Source: Macrophomina tecta (taxonomy: Eukaryota; Ascomycota; Dothideomycetes; Botryosphaeriales; Botryosphaeriaceae). From it: DNA of 64,000 nucleotides. Below, piece after piece: positions 21,628-31,517 of the stretch (position 1 is its first letter; the number at the start of each line of letters is the position of its first letter). The stretch covers positions 1,674,001 to 1,738,000 of the forward strand of contig JAKSGN010000007.1 of the NCBI GenBank assembly GCA_024180945.1, written 5' to 3'. A model generated the notes under the pieces. It did no database searches. It saw only the letters and a program-made list of their open reading frames with translations, and was not told where the DNA came from. Position numbers and translations under genes: made by a program.

Positions 21628-23037
21628 ATGACTGGCCAAGTATTTGGGCGTACGCTCCGGGCAGAGCATTTCCTGTTCCGCGACGGATTCGTAAATCTCA
21701 ACCACGGTCTGTCGTACTCGGATTCGAACTCGTACGGCCGCAGCTGACTCCTCCCAGGCTCACTCGGAACTCATCCGAGATCCGTGCGGCGGCGGCTGCG
21801 AGAGCTCCAGGACATGGCAGAGGCAGCCCCCGACCACTTCAGCTTGTATGATTTCCCCCGCCTGTTGCACGAATCTCGCGCCGCCATGGCCGCGCACCTC
21901 CGCGTGCCCATCGACGAGTTGATCTTTGTCCCCAGCACCCCGACCTTGATCGACGCTGTCCTGCGGAGCCTTCACTTCCAGCCCGGAGACCTGATTGTCT
22001 ACTTCGACACAGCCCATGAAGATACCAAGGCCGTCATCACGCGTACAGTGCAAACATCTCCCGCTGGCGCGCTCCCGCTGCACATCGCCTATCCCATCAC
22101 AGACCGTGAGATCATCCAGCTGTTCCGCGCCACTTTAGCAGCCCATCCTGGACGCGTCAAACTCGCCTTTTTCGAGACCATCTCCACTCTGCCCGCCGCC
22201 ACATTGCCCTTCGAGAGCCTGGCAGAGACTGCTCGTGAAGAAGGCGTGTTGACGTTCGTTGACGGTGCGCACGGCGTCGGTCACCTCCCCTTGGATCTCG
22301 AGTCCCTGAAGCCGGATTTCTTCGTCGCCGATTGCCATAAATGGCTGTTCGTCCCCAGGCCGTGCACTGCCTTCTATTCGCCCCGACGCCACCACCAGAA
22401 ATTTCGCGACGCCAAGCTCTGCCGCTACCTCGCTCAAGAGCCTGTGAGGCTCTCGGCTTCGAGCAGCCGCGCCGCGCAGCCTTCCCCGGGCCCGCCGGCG
22501 GAGCCCGACTCCAATGCTCGACTTGTGGAACCCCAGTATGAGACACTCGACCGGCTGGTTAGCTTTCCGTGTCTCTGCATCCCGGAGGCTCTCCGCTTCC
22601 GAGAAATGACTTGTGGCGGCGAAGCCGAGGTGATGGGATATTGCGCTCGCTTGTCCCGTAAAATGGCGTCCAGAGTGGCCTCCATCTTGTTCACTTCGTC
22701 AATGGAGGGTGACTTCGTCCGTCGGTGCTGCATGTTCAATGTCATGCTGCCTCTCAGGCTGGCCGGCGACGTGGCGGGGCAACATGACGAGCCAATGAAG
22801 CAGATGGTGGCATCCATGGCTCCTGTGCCGTCCGAGCAGGCTGCCGGAGTCACCAAGTACTTGACTGAAAGGTTGTTGGAAGAGCACCACGTGTCCATTG
22901 CCATATACATCTACAGGAGTGTCTGGTGGGCTCGGTTCTCGACGCAGGTCTACCTACAGGAGGATGACTTTGAGCTCGGAGCTAGAGCACTGAAATCTAT
23001 TTGCTTGGAGGTACGCGAGGGCAAACACCTCAACTGA
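21628..23037 (+). CDS. Class V aminotransferase-fold PLP enzyme (LolT / isopenicillin N epimerase-like)
   Basis: Two exons, 21628-21706 and 21758-23037, give 452 aa. The join makes VNLNHGSLGTHPRSV, the conserved N-terminus of this family. Seen: TFVDGAHGVGHLPLDL with the cofactor Asp at ~195, and FFVADCHKWLFVPR with the Schiff-base Lys at ~221. Related proteins are isopenicillin N epimerase, the loline enzyme LolT and ergothioneine C-S lyase Egt2; the reaction here (epimerisation, lyase or decarboxylation) cannot be read from the sequence. A Pro/Ser/Ala-rich insertion at about residues 258-278 replaces a conserved loop. It precedes the P450 in the same orientation with 488 bp between. An amino-acid-derived pathway is suggested. 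Confidence 0.85.
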
Positions 23038-23525
23038 TCAAGGTGATCCTGCGAAATGCTGCGGGGACAGCGGTTTCCGTCGGGGCATCCTTCATTCACT
23101 GGAAAGCGATTTGCCCTGCCTTGACGCATCTTAACCACTCATATCGCTATACCGGCCTGTAGTTCTTGCAAAAGCTCCTTCCTAGACCGGAACACCCCAG
23201 CTCAACTCGTCCGGTGCGCATGCCGGATACGTCCGCGGAAGTAGCCCCAGCTTCTCCGACCAATTACCCTGAACGGTGATTGGAGCCGAGAAATGCACTC
23301 CGTGCGTCCTGTGTCGGGACAAGCCCGCATCGGGATCTTGGGTCGATACGCGGGTATGCATGGCAACCTGTCTCCGCAAAACCCCACAACTGCCGATGGC
23401 GCTTGACCACCGCCACATACCCCAGACTCTCCAACACAACAGCACGGGGGAATACCGTCTGAAGTGAGCCGCTCCCCAAACCAACCAACCAATCTCCAAC
23501 CCACTGGTCAACCACCACTACGACC
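23038..23525. promoter_or_regulatory. Upstream region of the first P450 gene
   Basis: No gene inside. A TACCCC hexamer lies at 23418-23423, about 105 bp before the P450 start. The last 60 bases are CA/CT-rich, typical of a fungal leader. Confidence 0.45.
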
Positions 23526-25108
23526 ATGTCCGTTCTCGCCTCCCTAACGCCCACCACCGCGCCAACCCTCACCACCGCCACCATGCTGGCGCCCCTCGCC
23601 CTCCTCCTCTATTTCCTCGCCCTCGCCATCTACCGCCTCTACCTCCACCCCCTCTCCCACATCCCCGGCCCGCTCCTCGGCCGACTCACCAGCTGGCACG
23701 CCACCCTCGCCTCCCTCCGCGGCCGCTCGACGCTGCACCGCTACGCCTGCCTGCAGCGCTACGGCCCGCACGTCGCGCGCATCGGGCCCAACGAGCTCGT
23801 CTTCGGCGACGGCGCCACGATCAAGGACATCTACGGGCAGTCCTCGCAGCCCTGCGCCAAGGACGCCGCCTTCTACGACGGCTTCTCCATCACGGGTACG
23901 CACAACGTCTTCAACACCTCCTCGCGCGCCGAGCTCGCGCGCATCCGGCGGCTGCAGTCGCACGGCTTCTCGCTCGCCGGCGTCCTGCAGGCCGAGGGCC
24001 GCATCCGCGCCGTCGTCGAGCGCTTTCTGCGCGTCGTCGGCCGAGAGGCGGCGGCGGCGGCGGCGGTGGCCCAGCCCGTCAACCTGACCGAGCACGTGCG
24101 CGCGCTGTTCTTCGACGTCGTCAGCGAGCTCAGCTTCGACCGGTGCTTTGGTTGCCTGGGCGGGGCGAAGGTGCAGGAGGCGCTGGATGTGGATGCCTTC
24201 ATCAACGTCACGGCGCTGAAGGGCATGGTGCCGTGGGTGGAATGGCTGCCGACGGCGTTCGTGCAGGAGGCGGTGCGGGCGCGGCCGCGGCTGGTGGCGT
24301 TCGCGAGGGAGTGCGTGGAGGAGTTTCGGGCGAGGGTGAAGGATGGGAGTGTGAGCGAGGGTTCGTTGTTGAAGCGCATGTTCGATGCGCAGGATAAGGA
24401 GACTGGGACCGCTTTTTCCGACTTGGAGTTGATGGAGAACGCACTGATCTTCTTACAAGCGGGGACGGGGACTTCGTTGACGACGGTGCTGTATTTCGTG
24501 TGGGAGGTGGATCGCCATCCGGAGGTCAAGAGGAGGCTGGTGGACGAGATTCGGGCCGCGTTTCCGGATCCGCGTGTCTTTCCGAGCTTCAGGGAGTTGG
24601 ATCGTTTGGTATGTGGACCGGGGGGGTTAGTGGAGTTTTCTGTTGCGAGCTACTGACGTCTTTGCAGCCTTACCTTAGCATGGTCTTCGACGAGGTGCTT
24701 CGCCTGCGGGGACCGCTGCCTACGAATCTACCTCGTCGCTCTCCAGGCAAGGTGATCGGAGGCCACTACGTGCCTGCAGGTACCCTTGTGGCAAACCTTG
24801 CCTGGGCTACGCACCGTGACCCTTCTGCCTTTCCGGACCCACTAGCTTTCAAGCCAGAGCGCTGGGCGGATCCGACCCCAGAGATGAAAACTATGTTCAG
24901 GCCCTTCAACACCGGGCCACGGAACTGTATTGGTATGCATATGGCGAGGGTGCAGATTTTCTTGACGCTGGGTGCGCTCTATTTGAGGTATGATGTGAGG
25001 ATGGATCCGAGGATGACGGAGGAGGATATGGAGGAGTTGGACAGGGGAGTAATGCAGCCAAAAGCGGAGGAAGTTCTGGTGCATGTAACACGCAGAAAGG
25101 ACTTTTAA
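23526..25108 (+). CDS. Cytochrome P450 monooxygenase
   Basis: Two exons, 23526-24608 and 24668-25108, give 507 aa. An N-terminal membrane helix (LAPLALLLYFLALAIYRLYL) precedes HPLSHIPGPLL. I-helix QAGTGTSLT, K-helix FDEVLRLRG (ExxR), PERW, and the haem loop FNTGPRNCIG with the thiolate Cys at ~448 are all present, so the enzyme should be active, in the ER membrane. A homopolymeric Ala run (REAAAAAAVA) lies near residue 175. It probably hydroxylates or desaturates the pathway product. GC content is very high with C/G in third positions. An alternative second Met at 23583 would still keep the membrane helix. Confidence 0.92.
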
Positions 25109-25486
25109 GTACTCAACCAGAACAACACGACCTCGTCTGAGTCCTAGGGAAGATTAAATATGTATTGACGAAGATGTTCATGGCTCTGGAATGGCGGCCC
25201 GTCAGGTCATGGTGGTCGAAGATCAGGCAGACTCTTGATACATCCTCCTCGCGCACCCTCAGGGGCTTTGCGCGACCTTTGTGTGGCCTTTTGTTCTTTG
25301 AAATGCTTATAAATCTTGCCCTTAAATTACCAAGGGTATTTAGAGGTAAAGCAGCCCTCTGGACTCAAACGTTGTCGAACCTGAGGTATTTTCCCATCTG
25401 AACCGCTTGGAATGAGTGGTAGCAGCCGTTACCGATGCGCGCACAGCCTCTCTGCCGCGAAGACTAAGCCGTAATCCAATACCTCT
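25109..25486. other. Region between convergent P450 and EthD genes
   Basis: Holds the 3' ends of both genes. No other signal seen. Confidence 0.5.
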
Positions 25487-25976
25487 CTAAACGACCTTTC
25501 CATCAAGCACTCTGACTTCCTCCCAGCCAATGATGACCTCGGTCCGGCTTTTGTCGAGAAAGTGGGCTTCGTCGGGGTGAATGTTGGCAATGTAGTCTGG
25601 GTCCTGCGTTGCGCGCGCCAGGTCATCCAGACTGCGTACCCAGAGCTCAACAGAGCCGTCATGGTTGTGAATCTTCCAGCCAGCACTTTTTGCCATTGGA
25701 GCTAAGTTGTCTCGGTCTTTCTGGGGGGTATGGAACTGGGCAGAGCAATTGCAATCAATTAGTTCACTTAAAGAAGGGACGATCACACAGTCAACCCACC
25801 AGCGCGTACTTCAAAACACCATTTCTAGCCAGCCATGGTGCCGCCAATGCAGCGTGGTTTTTGCTCCAATGATCGTAGTATTCTTCTTCAGTCATTAAAG
25901 GGTTCCGGTAATGCAGAATTTGGACCTTGATGACATTCTCCGTAGTTTCCGCGCTTTGTGCAGCTGACGACGCCAT
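25487..25976 (-). CDS. EthD-domain protein
   Basis: Two exons, 25976-25800 and 25735-25487, give 141 aa. Seen: IKVQILHYRNPLMTEEEYYDHW at the start, which is the first strand and helix of the EthD (dimeric ferredoxin-like alpha+beta barrel) fold, then HAALAAPWLARNGVLKYAL, and in exon 2 DGSVELWVRSLDDLARATQDPDY and HFLDKSRTEVIIGWE. Such proteins act in fungal polyketide and aromatic pathways as monooxygenases, decarboxylases or cyclases without a cofactor. Its length and fold fit a complete gene. It is convergent with the P450. Confidence 0.87.
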
Positions 25977-26202
25977 CTTTGCCCCTTTGCTCTCGATGCG
26001 GGCAGAACAGGACCAAAGTGCGGGACTTAAGTACTGCTTGCTTGATGCCCGACGCTGATACTTTAGTGAGTGAGAGGACGCGGGGTTAAGGATGCTCACA
26101 TCAGCCAGCGAATGGGTGGGGGCTGGGGGGCGGACATAAGCTGTCTGAGATTGCCTTTATCACCGTTGTCTGCAGTATCCCCACCACACTCCCCATCTCC
26201 CA

Positions 26203-26688
26203 TCACATGACCTGCCAGTTCAGGTCCTCCGGGAAGAGCTGCGCGAGATCCAACGCATCAATCTGCGGCCAATTGCTCCAATCCGAGAAGAAATCCCCCA
26301 TTGAGCACGTTATCCAGATCCATCAACGACGCGCTTCCCGTCCCACCATCTCCCCAGCTTAACTCCGCTGTCATCGCCGCACATGACGCTACCTGGCGCC
26401 GCTCCTTCTCCGCAACACTCCTCTTCCGCCCCACCATGATCTGGTGCAGACTCCCTGTCAGCCTCGCGCTCGCCGCGCCCACCTCCATCCCCTCCAGCCG
26501 TCCCGCGCACCCCTGAAACAAGACCAGCTGCGTGTCGACGTGCTCGTGCAATGCGCCCCATCCCTTCAGCCTCGCCGCGGTATTCTCCACGACGTCCTTA
26601 CAGCGGAACAAGATCTCCGCGGCCAGCTGCCGCACCGGCCCCCCGTATGTAGTACTCGTGCTGTTGGTGAGTGTATTCCCAATGTACT
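26203..26688 (-). pseudogene. C-terminal relic of an AflR-like Zn2Cys6 regulator, frameshifted
   Basis: Minus-strand coding sequence reads RQLAAEILFRCKDVV, then LHEHVDTQLVLFQGC and IMVGRKR, resembling the C-terminal domain of AflR-type cluster regulators. The frame is open from 26688 (after an in-frame TAG) to 26258. In another frame, starting within the same few codons, the sequence continues as DWSNWPQIDALDLAQLFPEDLNWQV and stops at 26203, a typical end of this family. The two frames differ by one base at a five-C/G run, 26295-26299. No zinc cluster is found upstream on the minus strand, so the DNA-binding half is missing. This is either a true relic or, for the frameshift only, a sequencing error. 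Position next to the block suggests it was once its regulator. Confidence 0.6.
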
Positions 26689-29078
26689 ATTTCTGCCAGC
26701 GGGAGTCCAATTGGGGCTGCTCCTGCTCAATCGTTTAGCCTGAGGCCATCAAGCTCGTTGGTGCCGATGAGCAGACGGTCAGCCATGCCATGCACAAGGG
26801 CCAAAACAGTACCCAGGCAGGTACTGAATAAACACTAACGGAGGACCAGCAAAGGGATCAGAAGACTCTCCAGAAAAGAGCAGGTCACACAGGCTGGGGT
26901 GTCCAACGATAGTTGAACGCCTTTTTACATTTTTGTATTCATCGCAGAGAATACGTAGTCTCCCAAGGCGCTAAAAAAAAAAAAAAAAAAGAAAAAAAGG
27001 AAGGAAGAAATGCGGCCGTGGTCAATATCTGCTCAAATACGCAACGTCGTTCTCGAATGAGAAACAACTCCTGTCAGAGGTGCCTATCTCTATGTCCGAC
27101 ATCTCCCACTTTGTCCCGGGCGAGCGGCATTTTAGATCTGATTCCAGTTTGTGATGGCGTCATTGGGTCCTATCCAGATCTCGGAAGATACTGCCATCAG
27201 CACAGTCCACGTCGGGTTGCAATGGTCAAACCTTTCTTTCTTTCTTTCTTTGTTTTTTCAATCGCGGATCATTGGAGTTTCCTGAAATGTTACCCTCTCT
27301 GACACTTCTTCATGACATAGAGAACGATATGTAGACAAAGCCCGGCGACCCACTTCAGGACAACTCAAGTGGGTTGGAAACGCCAGCTTCATCAGCATCT
27401 GAGCAGTCCAGTATTACAATGGGTTTCCAAGCATTCCGAAACTAGCTCCAATCTTTGATCCGTCTGAGGTCTGATTGCTGGAAATCAAGGGTCGAGAAAT
27501 TAGCCACTTCTCAACGGCGCACGGTTGACATTCGTTCTCAGCGCGACCTGAAGCAGCCTGATTCATTCATCAATATCCCTATCTTCAATCCCAAGGGCTA
27601 TACTCCTCAACTGATCTGCGGGGTAATAACAAGTGGGGTATTACTGTCTCCATTTCAGCCAGTGCAGGAATTCGGCTCTCTACTTCATGAAGCTCATCCA
27701 AAGCTCCACGTAAGAATAGTAACCTACAAAAAAATCGGTCTTTAGCCTCGCTCTGACCGTATCTAAGTCTCTATCGATAACAGAAACCTCCGTCTCCTTG
27801 CCCCAGAAACTGGCGTCGAGGTGTAACGTCGTCGCCTGGAATGGTGCAGCGATTGAAGGCAGGGAAAAGTTGGCGAGGGCTTGAGGAGTTCGATCTTCAC
27901 AGTAAGTATGTCGAGTAAGCAGCATGCCTGTCTTGATTCGAATCTTATCACTTCAGACGTTTGGGCGCACTCGCGTCTATTGAGCCTACCAAACTCCTGC
28001 ACGAACCCCCAGGCGATTACCGTTTGACCTTCTTTGTATATTACGCTAAGCTTCATGTATTTGTCCTAAATTTGCAGTGCTCCCTGGCATTGCTCATACC
28101 GATTTGATAGTATTGTCGGAACTACGTTTCCGAAGATATCACGCACCGATTTCTAACGCCGCTCGGCTTCTCCGCTGTGGTCCCTAGCATATCCCGAGCA
28201 TCTGCTCGACACTCGCTGCCAACAGGTTTCATACATCATTCCTGGCAACAAAGAAGCAAGGAGGTAGCAATCTGTACACCATCCGATTGATAGCAGGCTT
28301 CTCGTCAATGGGAACGAGCTTAGGCGATTCGCCCGAGGCATTTACTATTAGAACCCAGAAGCCAAGCCGGTTGTAGTATTGCTTATAAATCCAAAATCAA
28401 TATACATCGTTCGAGCGGATGACTGAGGATCCGGTGCCCGTATTTCCATGGGTATACCGATACCGTGCCGCTGGCACACGCTGGTCGACGGGACCGGAGC
28501 TAGGAGACTTTATTGCCGAATGTGGGTATTTCCCGCAAGCAAGCTAACCGAGATTAATCCACATGTAGCTTCCCTCAGAGAACAGTCGCCGAAGCTTTTT
28601 AACTATGACCGTACGATGCTCGCTCTGCTCAGTCGAGTGCACGTTCTGAATGTAGTGCCAGAAATCGCCGGCAGCAGAACTGCAGCCAAGGCGACAAAGC
28701 CAACCACGGAGCTGCCTTAGAGGAACCAAGCACGCGGTATATCCGCAGGGCGCGCAGGGGTAGCATAGCACTAAGCATGCTACGCATCAAATTCATAGGA
28801 GCTACGGTAGACTCGGTGTTGAGTATGGCGGCTTCGGGATTGTCGGCTATGCATAATTGGGTAATAAAGGCCATATGCCGAGTCTACCGAAGGCGCGTGG
28901 TACCAATATACTTTCAAGTTATCCTGAGTTTGGCCGATGCCTAGAAAAAGAAGGACTAGGAGCAGCCGATTGTTTCCCGCGTCAAAATACTTATACCAGC
29001 AAAACACGCAGCAGCAACTTACCACCCTATTTGGAAGCCTCTGCATTCACCGATTTGAAACGTCAGGGCCGCTTGGAT
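26689..29078. other. Gene-poor stretch with simple repeats
   Basis: Holds an A-rich run (about 26971-27000), a TTTC repeat (about 27231-27252) and a 12-bp inverted repeat at 28805-28889. Open frames are short and on both strands, with no family motif. It looks like decayed DNA. Confidence 0.5.
28805..28889. repeat. Inverted repeat, 12-bp arms and 61-bp spacer
   Basis: Arms CGGTAGACTCGG (28805-28816) and CCGAGTCTACCG (28878-28889) are exact reverse complements. The arms could pair into a hairpin or be the ends of a very small non-autonomous element; no target-site duplication is obvious. Confidence 0.7.
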
Positions 29079-29945
29079 ATGATATTCTCGTTCACACTCT
29101 GGATTTGCCTTTTACCATGTCTATTCTGTGGGGGAAAAGCTATCTATAATTTATTCCTGCATCCACTGCGTTCGTACCCAGGGCCTTGGTACACTAGGTC
29201 GAGCAGCTGGCCTTGGTTCTATCAACGACTCCGCGGCAATCAGACTTGCTGGCTCGCCCGCCTTCATAAGCAGTATGGGACAATTGTCAGGGTCGCGCCA
29301 GATCATTTATCTTACATCGATCCGGAAAGCTGGAAAGATATGTATGGTCAAAAGGCCTCGTCTAGGCGAGAGAACCAGTCTAAAGACTGGCGATGTTATA
29401 GCCCTGCTATTACAGCCAAGTCTTAATCCTGTGGTCGGTAATAACGATTCAAAAGTCCCATAAACTCCTTTGACCGTGCTAACACCGCAGTTTTACTAAA
29501 GCGCGAATGAGGAAGTCTATGCTCGACTGCGCCGTAGTATTTCGCCCGCCTTCTTCGAAGCCCATGCCGGATGAAAATCACTCCTTCGCCGCTACATTCA
29601 CTGCATCACGAACTAAAAGAAGCCGCTCTGAACGGGAATGAGTGGGTTAATATCATATGCATGTATATACAATTTCATCACCTTCAACTTGATGGCGAAT
29701 CTTACGTTTGGTATGTCTCTAGGGCTTCTCAAGCATGGCGATTATATTTAATATATTGCAAGCATCCTCCCAAGCATCCAAGGTATCGGCTTTGTCCAGA
29801 ATAGTAGGAGCGCTGTGCGAATCCTTATGCCCGTACTCACACGAATGGTGATTCGAAGCATGGTCGAGAGTAGGAAGAGGCATAGGTGCTTCATTAGTAG
29901 CACTAATGGGCCAGGCTTCAAGCCGATCATCTTGCGCAACTCTTA
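29079..29945 (+). pseudogene. Decayed CYP65-like P450, N-terminal part
   Basis: From 29079 the frame reads a membrane helix, then YNLFLHPLRSYPGPWYTR, ARLHKQYGTIVRVAPDHLSY and DPESWKDMYG, which is the N-terminal third of P450s related to isotrichodermin C-15 hydroxylase (CYP65). Further on, in broken frames, similarity continues: ARLRRSISPAFFEA near 29525, then NWVNI-like and NLMANLTFGMSLGLLKHGDYI near 29680-29750, and a stretch near 29800-29900. In-frame stops and frame changes interrupt it, and I find neither the I-helix nor the haem loop before 31.5 kb. It is not an intact gene; it is AT-richer than the working P450s in this window. Exact right end uncertain. Confidence 0.75.
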
Positions 29946-31517
29946 ACCATCAGAGGCTCTCCCGCGCAAATGCACTCCAACGGCCATGCAATCATGGATC
30001 TGATGATGATGCTGATGATAATTCAAACCCCGTTCAGCCCCCGCAGGCCATAGAGACAAGAAAAGTTATTCTACGCTAAGGTATATTAGGATCCCGGTCC
30101 ATTCGAGGTCCAGCACATTTTATATAAAGAAACTATTCATCGAACAGACGCTAGTGATCAGTCTGAAATCCACACTACGAGCCTATCTAGGTCTTTGGAA
30201 GTGTTTACTGGGGACTTTCGCTTACAGTGAGAATATTGCTTGAGCGTGCAGCCGGAAGAGTGGATCGTTGATTTTGGATGGGAAGAAGATCTTTAATTAC
30301 GCAAGAGGCATTGTATACGCTGTCTCCGCAATGCAAGAGAATCAGAAGATAGGTCGCGGAGCCAGCTATAAAACTTCATCCGCAGGGAAAGATGGGACGT
30401 TATTAAAGGTGTATTGACTGCCGGCGCTCAAGTGTGTTGTTTCGTTGAAGCGGTACGCTTCTGTCTTCTTTATATTCCACGGAACCTGGGATTCCCGTTG
30501 CGAAGTTATAACAAACACACCTATCCTCAGTATGTTTTCCCTCGCACATGTTGAGGCTGGGAATTGGGAGAGGCTAGTTGGTTTTCGTAAAGGGAAAGCA
30601 AGTGGCTTTGTGCGATCGTAGTTGTGGTCAATTCTCTTCCTCAAAGTGCGTGTGCAAGAAACCATAGGGACCCTGCAATTTCAAAGAGCCAGAGATCCAA
30701 AGTCAGCGCGTGATTGCGCGCATGCTGATTGCGCGCATGCTGATTGCGCACAGCCAAAACACTTCACTCTCGGATCATACTTTAAGCTTCTTCAGCAGGA
30801 GAATGATTTCAAGGATAAGCACACTCCGGGCACGGACCTCCAAACCAAGTGTATGCGACAGATGCGTGCGCAAATAATTCATTGCCTGAAAAGGAGACTC
30901 TGAAAGTCCTTAAGAAGTACGACGATAAGAAACAACTAGAGACTTCTCCGCTGGCCCTTTTTGTAAATTTGCTTTCACCCCGGGCTTGTATCCTAACATT
31001 TGTGGGCTACCGGGGATCCAAATCAAGACGCAGGCAGAATCTTGATCCATTGCTACTTTCATGGCTTGAATCTCTCAAGGCACTTCAGACGCGTTTCTTT
31101 GAGCATACTCTATGCTCTGTGGCACTTGATTCGTTGCAAGGCGGCATCTAATATCCACTCTATAAGCCAACAAGTGGAATGAAAGCACAGCAATTCATGA
31201 GTCTAGCGTATGGGAAGGACGCATCAGGGGAACCTGCTATAAATTATCTTGGAATGGGTCATAGCCTAGAGAAAACGTTTCGTTTGATAAGAGAGACCAA
31301 CTTGGATGCGAGCCATTCATGGGAATGGAATCGAGGCCGGTTTTGGATGTGTTTCATAACATTTGATTTCATTGGATAGCTTAGAGAGCATATTTTCCAC
31401 CGGCAATTGCTGCACCACACCTCGCAGGTGTCCGAAACTGTGGAAGTCCTCACCATCATATAGCTCTTCGTATCGATTGATCATTAATAATAAACCGTTG
31501 CACCTTAAAAAAATCAT
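29946..31517. other. Gene-poor stretch
   Basis: Short frames such as those at 30622-31151 and 31179-31379 show no recognisable domain. It may contain more of the decayed P450 or another relic. Contains the 15-bp tandem repeat below. Confidence 0.45.
30711..30750. repeat. 15-bp tandem repeat, 2.7 copies
   Basis: Unit TGATTGCGCGCATGC at 30711-30725 and 30726-30740, then a partial third copy to 30750. Confidence 0.85.

Noticed and set aside
23544..24095. Minus-strand frame opposite the first P450
   Set aside because: Mirror of GC-rich P450 codons; no domain and no introns, whereas the P450 frame is intact.
30849..31379. Frames near 30.8-31.4 kb, possibly a degenerate regulator or P450 end
   Set aside because: No motif such as the haem loop or zinc cluster could be read, so not annotated beyond gene-poor DNA.
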